DNA of 64,000 nucleotides from Amphiduros pacificus. Taxonomy: Eukaryota; Annelida; Polychaeta; Phyllodocida; Hesionidae. Positions 41,801 to 52,121 of the stretch are shown one piece after another; position 1 is the first letter of the stretch; the number at the start of each line of letters is the position of its first letter. The translations under genes and the position numbers were made by a program. Under the pieces are notes generated by a model, which was not told the origin of the DNA, did not search any database, and worked only from the letters and a program-made list of their open reading frames with translations. The stretch lies in assembly GCA_949316495.1 (NCBI GenBank), contig OX439001.1:34060388-34124387 (forward strand). Direction: 5' to 3'.

Positions 41801-44800
41801 GTCCAGACCTGCCAAAAACCCAAATTCAGATTTTAATAACATTATAATAACATACACTTGAGGCCCGTATTTTCCTTTTCTCATGAAATACTCTCTTTTC
41901 ATCCAATACTTTATTGGCGTGCACTCATGCCTCCATGCCAATTAGAGCATTCTTGCCCTAACTATCTTATATGTTGATGTCGGTGTCCCAAGAATATGTA
42001 CATTTTTGACATACTAGTTCGCTTGAACGTGACACAGTTCACACTTGCTGTGCTCAGTTGCAGTAGTTTCGTATTCAAAACTTCAATTTCTCTTTTTGGT
42101 CGGCCTTTGCGAAGGCCGGCCACTTGGGGTGAGATTGGTTCTCAACTTGGCTCTGTCAGACGGTCTCATTTGCTTAAGTCTCATTCACTTCCCAGTGTAA
42201 GAATTGTCTCGGACCTCCACACTCTCTGGTCTGGAATCATGTAATATGCTCCCCCCACACAGCATGCACAAACTTATGATGTAAGGAGCTCACTCACTTG
42301 ATTGTCACCATGATAATCATCAGGATACTGTAATTTTATGATATTAGCTTTGGAATAATACACCTCCATTTTTTTAAAGCAATTTAAGTTATACTTTTTG
42401 TGGAACATTCTTCCTTCTGACATGTAGCATAGAAATCTCGTGATCATCTGACCTAGGGAGGGACACTCTGACACTTGATACCATCCACTCACTCTCCATG
42501 CCATGGTGTCCATGCAGTGGACTAAAGCTCTCTTGAACCTTTCAGTATCATCATGGACTAAATGGCATCATGCATCACATCTTAAAAAGTTGTAAAAAGT
42601 ATCCCACAGGGAACAGAGAGAGGTGATGACCACATCACAGGAATGATTTGAGAGAACTTTGTGTCCAAGCTTGATTGCCACCTTTGATCGGATTACCCCT
42701 GCCTCCCAAACTCTGACCTAGAAAAAGTTATGGGTGCAGCTAAACATGTTTAGTCCTCAAGATGGCATTTTACACTCATTGTTGTATTTCAGTGGGGAAG
42801 TATATCGTGTGCTGATCATTCTGGTAACTGATTCATTTCCATTCACCACACAGAAGTGATTTTATTCAGAACAATTCAAATGTCAACAATTCAATCAATT
42901 GTCTTGAGAACCCTATTTAAACCAGAATAACTTATTCTCTAAATAATCTAAGTAGGTTATTGTGACCTAGTTAAAAAAAATTCTAAAAATTATGAACAAA
43001 GATAATGTGTAAGATAAATGTAGGGAGAATACATATTATTTTATTATTTTGCAAAATATCACATATAGTCGATTTTGAGAATCGGCTCCTGTGACCTTGA
43101 AAATTGCCTAAGGTCACCCAATATGAAACTTATTCAAGTCCCTCATGTTATATCAATATTGCTGTATTTTGTAAGAAAATAGAGCATTCATAAGTGAATT
43201 GCTCCTGTGCTGGCCATGACCTTGACCTTGACCCAAAATCACAAAAAGTTCAACCCCAAAAATTTCCCAGGCCTACATATTATCATAATATAGTATCTAG
43301 TCCTCATGTCCAAGCATAAAGGAATGATGAAGAAAACAAAGTGTGGCGGTGGACGCGGCGGTGGGCGCCGCAGCAGGTGGCGGATGCAGCGGCGGATGCG
43401 GCGGCGGGTGGCGGATGCGGTGGCGGTCTGCGGATGCGGTGGCGGGCGGCGGCTTGTGCTGACTTATTAATAATTTCAACACTGTTTTCTTACACTTGTA
43501 CAGCAGTTTTAAAAGCGGGATAAAAAGTGCCGACCATTCCATTTTAATGGACGTCTTGTTATTTCTACGTGATGGATATTTAAGCGTTTGTGTTCTGGTT
43601 GGTTTTCACTATGTATGCTCTCGGAAGACAAATTATGTGATAAATTATGACAAATTATGTCAAATCCACTTTCAGAAAATTGGAAAGAAAATACTTAGAA
43701 TTCGGTTATATAGGGAACAATTATGACCAAAGCAATTAACATGTTGTAAGATAAAAGCTAGGATCAGTCCCTTTTAAAGGCTATGTCCATTCATATCAAA
43801 GTGACTGACAGATATGGGAATTTGCTCCATGCCATGAATATTAAAAACAAAGATCAACAATTTCATCATTAACACCGATTTTATATAAAATAATAAATCA
43901 TACATTTAACAAATCGTATTTTTAACCAAATAAATTGCACCTAGTTTCACAGTGTATATGAGAAAACACTGCCACATCCCTTGTGCCATGTTACATGTTT
44001 ACCCATGCTTTATTTCAGGAATTTCCATGCAAAGATTTCACACGCTTCAGGAAGATCCTGAGACATTCACCACAACATTATCCATTCCTCGTGACATGTC
44101 AATGGGGCAGGAGCTATATTCCACAGACAATATTTTTGTTACATAAGTTGGAAAGCAGATCAATAACTGTGATCAATCTATGGAATCTCACGCCACGTCC
44201 ATGTCCAAATAATTAAATGAAATTTGATCAATATCAAATCGATTTCTATGAGAATTATGAACTCTACATTGGAGGCTTAGCAACATAATATACAGGTACT
44301 GATGGACTGCCAAATTCTATGCACAATGTGACCAAATATTTGTTGGAGTAAAATACTGATACATCTTAAGACATACAGAGTGAATAGTCCTACGGTCATT
44401 TATGATTAAATTGGTTACCCACCAGAACGCACGACTTGTAACCTTGGCTGAACCTTGTAACTTTATTTTTACCTAGATGAACTGATGTCGGAAACTAGTG
44501 AAACTATTACCTTCGAAGTCTTACCAAGTTGTTACATATTTGATTGGTTCATTACATCTTAAAGTATATTAATGCGTGATCATAGGGTCTTATTGTCTTA
44601 TTTCTTAAATGTGCTGTGAAATTGCAAAATTTGAACCTTTTTCCTTGCTGTGATCATATTTCTTATAAATATGCCATTAATTTTAAAGACATTTAATATA
44701 CTGAGAAGGGGGCACTAATTCCTGAATTTATATCACGAACCAGTATTAGCCTTAATGTATGTTTATCTATTTGACTGCAAGTCATCTTTGGTCCTGAATT

Positions 44801-46561
44801 CAAACAAATAAGACTGTGATCTTTTCATAAACATGCATTCAGTCACAAATGAAAGAATTTCAAATTTATTATCCATGAAAATGATTTCCTAAGGATCAAA
44901 TTGAAAGATTTTTTATGAGATTATATAATTGTATGGAATTGAAATTTATTGCCCATCAAAAGTATTTTCAAACTATCAAGTTCAAAGAATTTAAAATAAT
45001 ATAGATACATGTGCCAAATCGGTAGTTCAGAACAGGATAGTTGTTATTACTACCTTTAAAATACCTCACTCTTATGATCAGTTATATCTTGATCCTAACT
45101 CGATTCTAACATTTCCTGGGCATATAAAAATCGTGAAATGGTGGTTTTACGATCCATTCAGCAACAATGTCCATATCAGGTCGACTTTAGAGCCTTTTAG
45201 CCATTATGAAGGTTGCACCCACCACCTCCCGCCCTCCATTGTACAATCAAATAAGTCAGAGATCCATTTCTCTACTAATACCCTAATACACTAATACTGT
45301 TACATTTGCACCCATTTCAGTAAAGGTGCCTGGCCGATGAGGATTTTTTTGACAAAATCTGCCGGCAAGCCAGGGAGCCGTCAGGACACCGGGAGATTAT
45401 CGGCCACAATGGGATTATGTTAAGATGTCCTACAGGTCGCCATTATCTTACATATCTTAAAGTACGCGGCAGGCAGTGTCACACAGGCATATCATTAGAT
45501 TATCTTAGGGTTGCCGGTGGCACCGTATGGTGAAAATAGTATTTTTTTTTATCTTGTGCATTCATTCCCAGGCCATCATCAAATAATCCGAAGGTCTCCA
45601 TACGAGATCAGACGTCTGTTTCATGTATACCCCAGTCACATTTGCGCCGGGTGCCGGCAGGGTAGTAAGAATCGGCTGACTTCACAGGGTCTCGGGCGCT
45701 GGGGAGTTGAGATATGCTGTAGCCGTGGTCACATTATTAAAGGGCACCGCACGGCACCCGCAAGATGAAATGACACAGACGTCTAAAGCATATCCTACAG
45801 ACGTCTGTGTCATTTAATCTTGCACGTGCCGTGTGTTGCCCCTGTTTAATGTGACCACAGTTACGGCAAATCTCAATTATCGCTGATAAACCCCCCAGCG
45901 CCTGGGACCCTGTGAAGCCGGCCGATTTTTACTTCTCGGCCGGCACAAATTTATATGACTGAGACATAATAGTGGGCCTGGTGTGAGCATATAAAGCATG
46001 ATTCTCTAGATATGAAATACAAGGAACACTTACAGCCCAGAGATGACACATGGCGATGGAGAGACCGATGGTGAGGGGGACAGAGCCGCCGATATCGCCC
46101 CTCAGACCGTCCACAGAGGAAAACACGGTGAGCACCAACACGAAGGTGATGACGAGCTCGATACCGAAGCCCTGGCCAGCATTCAGTCCTAATTGAATTC
46201 CTGGGGTGCCGTAGTTGCCGACATACGTGCCTGGAGTTAGGGCCTTGAGAAGGGCCGCTCCCACGATGGCACCCAGGGTCTGCGCTATCATGTAGAGGAG
46301 GGCTCGAGCCAAGCTGATCTTACGGGTCACGAGGAAGCCCATGGTCACTCCCGGGTTGATGTGCCCTCCGCTGACATTGGCGATGGCCCATACGATGGTA
46401 GCGACGCTCAGACCAAAGGACAGGGCCAACTTGGTTATAGTCGCTTGGTACAGCGTTGAACCACACCCCACCAACACTAGCAACAAGGTCCCAACAAACT
46501 CCGCCAAAATCGCAGTCCACAACCGCTTGCTCTTCAAATCTGCTAAACTTCCACTTGCCAT
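27167..46561 (-). CDS. Aquaporin (classical water-channel type), three coding exons, 265 residues
   Basis: Six-helix MIP-family channel of the plasma membrane. Exons in gene order: 46034-46561 (176 codons), 31129-31209 (27 codons), 27167-27355 (62 codons plus stop), all phase 0 with GT-AG borders. Start chosen at [15 protein letters not shown] (46561); an in-frame upstream Met at 46645 is possible but adds a non-conserved leader. The second NPA box is normal ([13 protein letters not shown]), but the first reads NPG ([12 protein letters not shown], residues 69-71). Aromatic/arginine filter residues read F49, H173, S182, R188, so water rather than glycerol selectivity is expected, and the mercury-sensitive Cys of AQP1 is Ser. 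Intron 1 is 14.8 kb of repeats. On the - strand a TATATAATAG-like box (about 46608-46616) precedes the start and could be a TATA element. Confidence 0.93.
27815..28595 (+). mobile_element. Degenerate LINE fragment (region between endonuclease and reverse transcriptase)
   Basis: Broken frames on the + strand read [24 protein letters not shown]-like and TWKHGFE..LYNRS, the order seen in LINE ORF2 linkers before the RT domain (family style: NPQQFWxxIKKLGPKK, VYDENGNIVT, KWKNDFExLYN). Multiple stops and shifts. The SINE at 28610-28923 was inserted into it later. Lies in aquaporin intron 2. Confidence 0.7.
28610..28923 (-). mobile_element. Full-length tRNA-derived SINE with 11-bp target-site duplication
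   Basis: Same family as 24206-24525, reversed: the tail (TTTGTTTGTTTGGGG on +) is at the left and the tRNA-like head (...ACTGCGCCACGGCCC on +) at the right. GCTACCACAGG occurs at both 28599-28609 and 28924-28934. The B box has decayed slightly (GGTTCGATCTG region on +). Confidence 0.94.
28935..31128. other. Aquaporin intron 2, remainder
   Basis: AT-rich intronic sequence with a (TA)n run at 29829-29871 and some further decayed LINE-like sequence just right of the SINE. No exon recognised. Confidence 0.5.
29829..29871. repeat. (TA)n microsatellite
   Basis: A pure TA dinucleotide run of about 42 bp. Confidence 0.95.
31129..31209 (-). CDS. Aquaporin exon 2 (second NPA half-helix)
   Basis: An 81-bp phase-0 exon that reads [20 protein letters not shown] followed by GDWENHW. 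It carries the canonical second NPA box with the filter Arg directly after it. Acceptor AG and donor GTAAGT are both intact. Confidence 0.95.
31608..32336 (+). mobile_element. 5'-truncated Nimb/I-like LINE, RNase H end and 3' UTR
   Basis: The frame opens with [21 protein letters not shown], the last catalytic part of the LINE-type RNase [19 protein letters not shown] follows, then a 3' UTR ending GGCACTGAATGACC...GGTTGATGTGCC...CATTCATTTG, co-linear with the 54.1-kb and 62.3-kb copies but clearly more diverged. Contains stops; dead copy in aquaporin intron 1. Confidence 0.88.
32337..33470. other. Aquaporin intron 1, repeat-poor part
   Basis: AT-rich sequence without recognised exon, repeat or motif. 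Confidence 0.5.
33470..33790. repeat. Left array of quasi-palindromic words (ACCRCMTGG family)
   Basis: About 20 scattered copies of a 9-10 bp word, ACCGCATGG / ACCACCTGG / ACCACATGG / GCCTGG, and its complement CCAGGCGGT / CCATGTGGT, alternating in both orientations, for instance CCAGGCGGTTACCACCTGG. The outer edge AAATGTTCCCCGCCTGG and the inner edge CAGGTGGTTTTCATATG recur in inverse order in the array at 39645-40020. Confidence 0.85.
33900..34092. repeat. Purine-rich minisatellite, about 20 bp units
   Basis: Units alternate between GAGGAATGAGGGCTGAACT and GATGAGGGAAGAGGGCTGA. Almost all G and A on the + strand. Confidence 0.93.
34110..34600. repeat. Pyrimidine-rich minisatellite (CTCACCTCAGCTCC)
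   Basis: Tandem 11-12 bp blocks of CTCACCTCAGCTCC, CTCACACCTC and similar, almost all C and T on the + strand. It produces long Ser/Pro/Leu/Thr-rich open frames that are not genes. Confidence 0.93.
34600..35440. repeat. Minisatellite of about 16-18 bp (CCCTTGGAAAATTATAG)
   Basis: About 50 units of a CCCTTGGAAAAT core followed by a variable 4-6 bp linker (TATCA, TATAG, TTTAG, GTTA). The right end decays into diverged units. Confidence 0.93.
35740..38330. repeat. 19-bp satellite with higher-order structure (TATCACTTGTGAGGTTCCC)
   Basis: About 130 monomers of 19 bp with consensus TCACTTGTGAGGTWCYCYA; the left 130 bp is decayed. Variant monomers such as CACTTTTGAGGTTCCCC (36101 and 37072), CACTTATGAGG (36311 and 37282) and TTCCCAAACA (36341 and 37312) recur exactly 971 bp apart, so a 51-monomer block has been duplicated. 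The right copy also carries about seven extra monomers. Lies in aquaporin intron 1. Confidence 0.96.
38526..38910. repeat. 41-bp minisatellite (GAATGAGCAGACACCCATCC...)
   Basis: Six to seven units beginning GAATGAGCAGACACCCATCC and ending CAGGAAGGATTCAGTGCA, decaying at both ends. Starts about 200 bp right of the 19-bp satellite. Confidence 0.92.
39645..40020. repeat. Right array of quasi-palindromic words, inverted relative to 33470-33790
   Basis: Same word family as the left array (ACCGCCTGGTTACCATGCG, CCACCTGGTTACCGCCTGG, CCATGCGGTATCCGCATGG). Reverse-complemented, it starts AAAATGTGCGCCGCATGG, like the left outer edge, and towards its inner side contains ACCAGGTGGTTTTCATGCG and TGTGGTTTTCATATGG, like the left inner edge. 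Confidence 0.83.
40021..43339. other. Aquaporin intron 1, repeat-poor part
   Basis: About 3.3 kb with no recognised exon. A small perfect hairpin CGGCCTTTGCGAAGGCCG lies near 42101-42118. Otherwise AT-rich. Confidence 0.5.
43340..43460. repeat. GC-rich minisatellite (GGCGGATGC)n
   Basis: About 120 bp of GGCGGATGCGGT/GGCGG units with many CpGs and guanine runs, standing out in AT-rich surroundings. Both strands stay open as Gly/Arg/Trp- or Pro/Ala/His-rich frames because of composition; no gene model supports coding. Confidence 0.88.
43461..45650. other. Aquaporin intron 1, left of the fold-back element
   Basis: No exon recognised. Between about 45340 and 45650 scattered words (GCCGGTGGCACCG, CAGACGTCTGTTTCAT, GCGCCGGGTGCCGGC) look like decayed copies of the fold-back element arms that follow. 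Confidence 0.5.
45651..45946. mobile_element. Fold-back (MITE-like) element, 0.3-kb imperfect palindrome
   Basis: Arms 45651-45784 and 45799-45946 are inverted repeats around a 14-bp centre. The innermost 15 bp are perfect (ATGACACAGACGTCT and its complement). Outer ends read GTGCCGGC...TCGGC...CTTCACAGGGTC and the reverse. No open frame, so it would be non-autonomous. It starts 88 bp inside intron 1 from aquaporin exon 1. No target-site duplication was identified. Confidence 0.85.
46034..46561 (-). CDS. Aquaporin exon 1 (helices 1-5, first NPA box as NPG)
   Basis: Encodes helices 1 to 5. Landmarks are [18 protein letters not shown] (helix 1), [13 protein letters not shown] and [18 protein letters not shown] (half-helix B), [18 protein letters not shown] (helix 3), [19 protein letters not shown] (helix 4) and [11 protein letters not shown] (helix 5). 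The Gly codon GGA replaces an expected GCN Ala at 46349-46351. Exon ends phase 0 at a GTAAGT donor. Confidence 0.95.
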
Positions 46562-48429
46562 CTTTTTTTTAAGTTCAAAAGTCCTTCCAAATTGCAATTG
46601 ATCACTATTATATACTTCCAAATAACAACCACTTTCAAATAACAATCACTGTTATATTCGGAAAATATATTTTCCAGACGTGTGAATGTAATTGTTTGCA
46701 CGCGGCTGTGTTCAGTGTATGTGAACGACTGGCTTTGAAAACCCAGAGAAATTTCTCAAATATAAGTGTCCTAGTTGTCGGAAGAGTATGATATTTGTCA
46801 AAGTTACCCAGCCCCCTGTGACCACAATAGCTGGCAGTGTGCGTGTGTGATGCTGAAGCCGGGGATATGAACCTCACACACCTCACTGTGCACACTAAAC
46901 TAGTTAGTACAGGCACGTCCACATAGAGTTCCATAGATAATCTACCAGACTGGCCCCCGCCGACCAACCCATATCCTACGCCTGTATACATCTCACGTAT
47001 AGTCTGGATGTCCGAGAAAAAATCCTGATGGTGGAAACAGGAGATGATGGTCACATGACACCGCTGACAAAGATAGGCTGATAAATGGTTTTCACCCAAT
47101 CATTCTCGGCCCAGAACAAACAAACAAATAGTATCGTGAAGGTGTGATAAACCTTGTCACAGATTTTTTTGGGGGTTCAGACACGTAATTCACAGATTTT
47201 TCTTTTCTGGCAGTTTACATAGGATTATGATATCATATTATAATCGGGTTATAGCGGATTATAATTTGCCCCACCAATTCGTGGGGCAAATTATAATCCG
47301 ATATAAATATATATATATATATTATGGACGGATAGACCTAATAACAGGTTTAAAGATTATCATAGAATTAGAATTTTACAGTTCTACAGTTAGAACTTAT
47401 GGTGGTCTTCATTTAAATGTGAATTATTAAAACAAAATCTTATATTTCACATTTTTTCAATCGCTTCCTGGGACCAATCATTTAAGGGTCATTATTTCGT
47501 TTTGTGGAAGCAGGTTCATTCATGATTGACGAGTAGGCGGCGACAGTGTGTCATTAATAGTAAAATAGATGCCTCACTTTACAAGGTCATTAAAGAAAAT
47601 ATACGTCATCACGTTGATGACATGGTGAACAAACAGCGAAATACAGCAAGCAAAACTGTACATAACTTTTATGTATATCAGCTTTTTTTCAGAGCATCTA
47701 GATCCTTTCTTCTTCTTTTCAATCAACAAAAGGAAATGTATACAACAGTATTGATATAATAGCTCAAAAATGGAATGCGAAGTGAAATCTTCCAATGTTT
47801 AGGCGCTTGATAAAGGAGCAGATCAGTATTACAATAAATGATCAGAATTTCATGTATAACAAAAACACATCTTGATCCTCTTGTAAACATATAGCTTACA
47901 TGTATTCATAGACGCCTCAGGACTTGGAAGCAGGTGAACTTGAATGAATAATGAGGTTTTGTATTTATGTAGCATAGCATTGCTGTGACGAAGTATTATG
48001 ATACAAACTCGATGACAAGTAATCCGGGGTCAATATATACTCCGATACAGTAAGCATTAATTAATCACACAAAACATCACTAATGGATATCCCGAGCAGG
48101 ATGTAGCCTAAGGCAGATAGATGGATATCATGTTCTTGGAAGAAGCCAAACTTCACTGATATATAAAAATATGACCCCAAAACATCTTACAAAGTTTGAA
48201 AGAGTTTTAAATGAATAGATAATAATAAAGGAAAATGCAGCCATTTACGATATGTTAAAATTACACCTGTCCCTATAATGATCCTTTTGATTCTTCACGA
48301 GTTTTCCCTCCAGAACAGGACTTCTCTATCATCAGTCACTGCCACCAAAGATATAAAGGTGCACAAAGGTGATCGACGGCAAGTCATAACTATTCATAAT
48401 CATAAACATATGCTAATCATTGTGTTTTT
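46562..48429. other. Aquaporin upstream flank
   Basis: Presumed promoter and 5' UTR on the - strand. An open frame at 46635-47099 has no family resemblance and is taken as chance. Contains a short AT run near 47305-47325 and, at 47763-48010, remnants of a LINE. Confidence 0.5.
47763..48010 (-). mobile_element. Internally deleted remnant of the second LINE family
   Basis: The left part (AAAATGGAATGCG...CCAATGTTTAGGCGCTTGATAAAGG) matches the 3' end of the LINE split across 54057-54100 and 59704-59725. The right part (TTGGAAGCAGGTGAA...GAGGTTTTGT...GACGAAGTATTATGAT) matches its endonuclease region at 62020-62095. Order and orientation agree, and the body between is missing. Confidence 0.65.
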
Positions 48430-48840
48430 ATAATGTTTTTGAACATTTTCTTGAAATTGCTTCATAAATGATCATTCAAATCCTCTCTCAGAGCTGATGT
48501 AAGCAGATGGAAATTTTGACCAATCAATTTGCATGTTAAATATTGAATTTGGCCTAACCTGTTACCTCAGTTATCATTGGCTAATATATATGTTAGTCCA
48601 ATTGACAGTTCCTCCTTGATAACTCAGTGCTAGCTATTAGATTTTAAAAAAAATCTTAACAAAATGGAAAAAGATCTAGGCCTAATGGAAAATAAAGAGA
48701 ACTTCTCCCCTGAAAATACATCTTTTCTATAAAGATAGAACTCCGACAATAGTTTCAGATTCAGAGGAGAAGATCAAAGTTGACGGACAGAATAACAGAA
48801 ACATTTCCTGTCATCACTGCAGATGTTGTGCTGACTAGAG
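48430..48840 (-). repeat. Dispersed repeat, copy B (partner of 1445-1800)
   Basis: Reverse complement shares long ordered words with copy A: TTATTCTGTCCGTCAAC, TTTCCATTAGG, TGATTGGTCAAAAT, TGATCATTTATGAAGCAAT. No coding sequence. Class unknown. Confidence 0.7.
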
Positions 48841-50382
48841 AAATGGGCTGAGAAGTGATTAGTGACAAAATAAATGACTATGCAAACATATATTTTTTGG
48901 TTAGCATCTCGGTCAGCCAAATGAATACAGGTCGTGTCCTGAAACTTGTCAATTCTGATTGTATGCTATTTTTGACACACATGCATGACTGGACATGGTG
49001 TACCAGATAACGTACGAAATACCGATGTGATGCAGAGCATCACAAGTTAGGAGGTTGGATAATAATTATGACAGCTTGTAGAATTCACAGTGAAATAGGG
49101 ATGGGTCAAAATCGAATCTTTCTTGTAGTATTTCTCACCGAAATAAAGAGAAGAGACTATTTCCTGAAGCTGTTACAATGATCGATTGCGCATACCATAA
49201 ACATATTATATTTGAAAATCAGCTATACATTATCTCCTGACAGGGTAGGGTTGATATATTTCTGCTAAAGGGGACATACATGTGCCAAGAGGACCTGCGT
49301 CATATATTTTCATCCCATTCAAGTAAGATAACTACAATAAAACAGGATGGGGTCCCATCAATGCGTGAATCATGTCATACTGCAATACCCTCTAACCCGA
49401 CAATAAACCCGACAATAAAATTTCTAAAGAAAAGTCAGATTTGACAATAAAACGTTTCCACATCAATTTGCATTTAGGCCAGAATTATTCACTGATGGTA
49501 TTCTAAAGATGAACACTAAGCACTTACTCCTATCCTCTGTTAAAATTACAATTATCTTGATAAATTATTAACCATTGACCATTATGTCTTCAATATTATC
49601 CTGAATGCACCATTAACATTCAGACTTCCCACATATCCGATGAATTAGTTCTTGACCCATTTGAAAATCCCATCTTTTACATATTGTTCACCCCATGCTA
49701 ATGTACACAACAGACGATTTTGAAAATATATTGCATTCTTTGGCAGAGGCAACTTGTCATGTAATACAAATTGTAAAAAAAATTGAAAACAAAACTTCTG
49801 TGTAGATATTTGAGCATTTAACACCAGCATTGTGACTAATATCTCCGAACTTTGCATGCCCTGTTAATTATCTAGATCCAATCTTACTCTTTACATACAA
49901 AAGAAGCGTGGTTCCGGTACTAGTTGCAGATGCCCTCAGCAAAATGTCCATTTGGTCCCATTTAAGTGCTGACAAAATCTCTGAATGTGTACCACATTAT
50001 ATCTGAACTATATGGCATTTTGTTATGATTTGCAAGGGAAAATTATTGATTCTTGGTGTACACCAGATGACTGGTTTACATGGTTAATTAATGACTGAAT
50101 AGACAGACCTCCGAGACCTGTTTATTGATTAACACAGCCATACACCATGGTGGTTTATCATACCATAATATGAAGGGTAAATAAATGAAGTTGTTGTACT
50201 TATTATGTCAGGTCAAATAATGTCTCTTTCACATAAAGCTCAAAACAGCCTCGACATTGATGTGTTTTACGCTTTCATCTGACATTCATCTCATGGAAGA
50301 CAGCTGTTGTGGGAAACAAAATAACAATATGCATATATCTATTACAAAATGATACCCGTGCAGTTTGAGTGGTCTTGAGGAG
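48841..50382. other. Repeat-poor intergenic sequence
   Basis: No exon or known repeat recognised. The right end (50350-50400) contains an imperfect hairpin built from GATACCC...GTGGTCT and AGACCAC...GGGTATC, at the border of the tandem duplication. Confidence 0.5.
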
Positions 50383-51457
50383 AGACCACTTCAGGGTATC
50401 CTCTTATCCTTAACAAGAAAGTCTTTTTCAAAAAAAGAACTTGTATACAGTTTCCTTTTTGAAAATGATATTTATATTTTCTCATCATTTTGAAGTTGCC
50501 GTAAATGTAGAGTACAGTGACTGGCAACTGTCTGAAACTGGCAGTTGAAACTCAGACATTTTTAACACATTCAAACAAATAGCATACCTTTCTTTTGTGC
50601 ATAAAGTTACTAATTTTCACATATTCTACATTTGCAGAAAAATATTCAAATTCTATGTTTATTTATGAGGTATCTGCCAGTCTGTGACACTGACAGGCAG
50701 GTTTGTGATCTGCAGGCCCCTCCGAAATAAATATCGCTCCAAAATTCTGTGTTATAATACTCCCCACTAATCGCAATTGAGCTGAATGTTGTGTCTCACA
50801 TGTTATCTTGTAATTCCACTGTCTTTCAAAATGTTAAAAGTGTTTATTTGTTTTCATGGCACAAGTGATGTGCCGGAAGCCATAATGACTAAGGTAGTTA
50901 ATATCACAGGTTGCCAGAGAGTGAAATTCCCCAGCCCCTCTCTGTCTCAGTCTTATATATTAACTATTAACCTATATAAAAGTAATGATAGAAGTAGAAG
51001 TTGCCGTAAATGTAGACTACACTGACTGGAATATAGACTCCGCCAGTCTGGTCTGTGACAATGACAGCCAGGTCTGAGATCTGCAGGCCCCTCAGAAGAA
51101 CATATAGCTCCAAAATTATGTGTTATAATACCCACCACTAATTGCACTTGAACCCACCACTAATTGCACTTGAACTGAATGTTGTGTCTCACATGTCATC
51201 TTGTAATTCCACTGTCTTTCAAAATGTTAAATGTGTTTATTTGTTTTCATGCACAAGAGAAAGTCCCAACCACTCTCTTAGCATGCTTAGTATTAACCTA
51301 TATAAAAGTAAGTGATATCGCCCTGGCTGCCTGTGGTGGAGGTCGAGAGACATGTGTGGCCTAATTCCCAAACCTTAACTCTGTATTTGCCCCCTGAAGT
51401 GTTGAAATTCAAAACTGCTATAAATTTGTCACATGTACACTGTCACAACACTGCAAC

Positions 51458-51615
51458 CAGGGGCGGATCCAGGATTTTTTAAGCTGGGGGAGGGAGGGGG
51501 GGGGGGGGGGGGGGGGTGCTCAAATGTGCTAAAGTAAGTGGCTCCAGTCCCATAAAGTAAGGGGCTCCAGTTCCCAAAAGCTCCCTATCCACAGACCCTC
51601 CTGGATCTGCCACTG
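51458..51615. mobile_element. hAT-like MITE with poly-G core, copy 1
   Basis: Terminal inverted repeats CAGGGGCGGATCCAGGA and TCCTGGATCTGCCACTG, a well-known hAT-type end. The centre holds a run of about 25 G. A clean 8-bp target-site duplication was not found, so the insertion is old or its flanks have changed. Confidence 0.8.
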
Positions 51616-52121
51616 GCTACACAGGCTGTGTGACGAAAATTAATTTACACATTGTTCCTCTTCGCCTCCGTTTACTTATAGTATACAAGGTCTCTCAGAA
51701 CAGAGCCTTTCTTATAATATAGACTTCATTCTTGGCCTTAGGCCCTGTATACTAAAAAAGACCCCTACTTATATTTTCCCTTCAAAGAGTACTACTCTCA
51801 TCTCCCTTTATAGGGAATGGTACATGGATCCACAATCACTTCCAATGTATATTTTCTTCACAGGGAATACATACCTCTAACAATAAAGAACAACTATCTT
51901 TCCATACAATTTCTGGTGTCCTTATTAAGTTAAGGTGAATCAAAGTTGGGAGCTATGGTGAATTTGGGCCAAATTGTTGTAAGATCTCAGATGGGTTAAC
52001 AGGGGTCATGTTCCTTAACAGCAGAATGGTCAGGTGACACAATTTCCCTGGCAACCCCAGCAAATCCTGCTCCAGTGCTTAAAGATGACATAGTGATAGC
52101 AAGCAAGACTGTACATAACAC

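Noticed and set aside
42101-42118. Perfect hairpin CGGCCTTTGCGAAGGCCG as a terminator or RNA element
   Set aside because: Isolated short palindrome in intronic DNA with no supporting context.
43297-43542. Pro/Ala/His-rich and Gly/Arg-rich open frames on opposite strands
   Set aside because: Both arise from the (GGCGGATGC)n minisatellite; no homology or splice support.
46635-47099. 154-residue open frame upstream of the aquaporin
   Set aside because: No family resemblance, odd composition and position in the expected promoter/5' region; likely chance.
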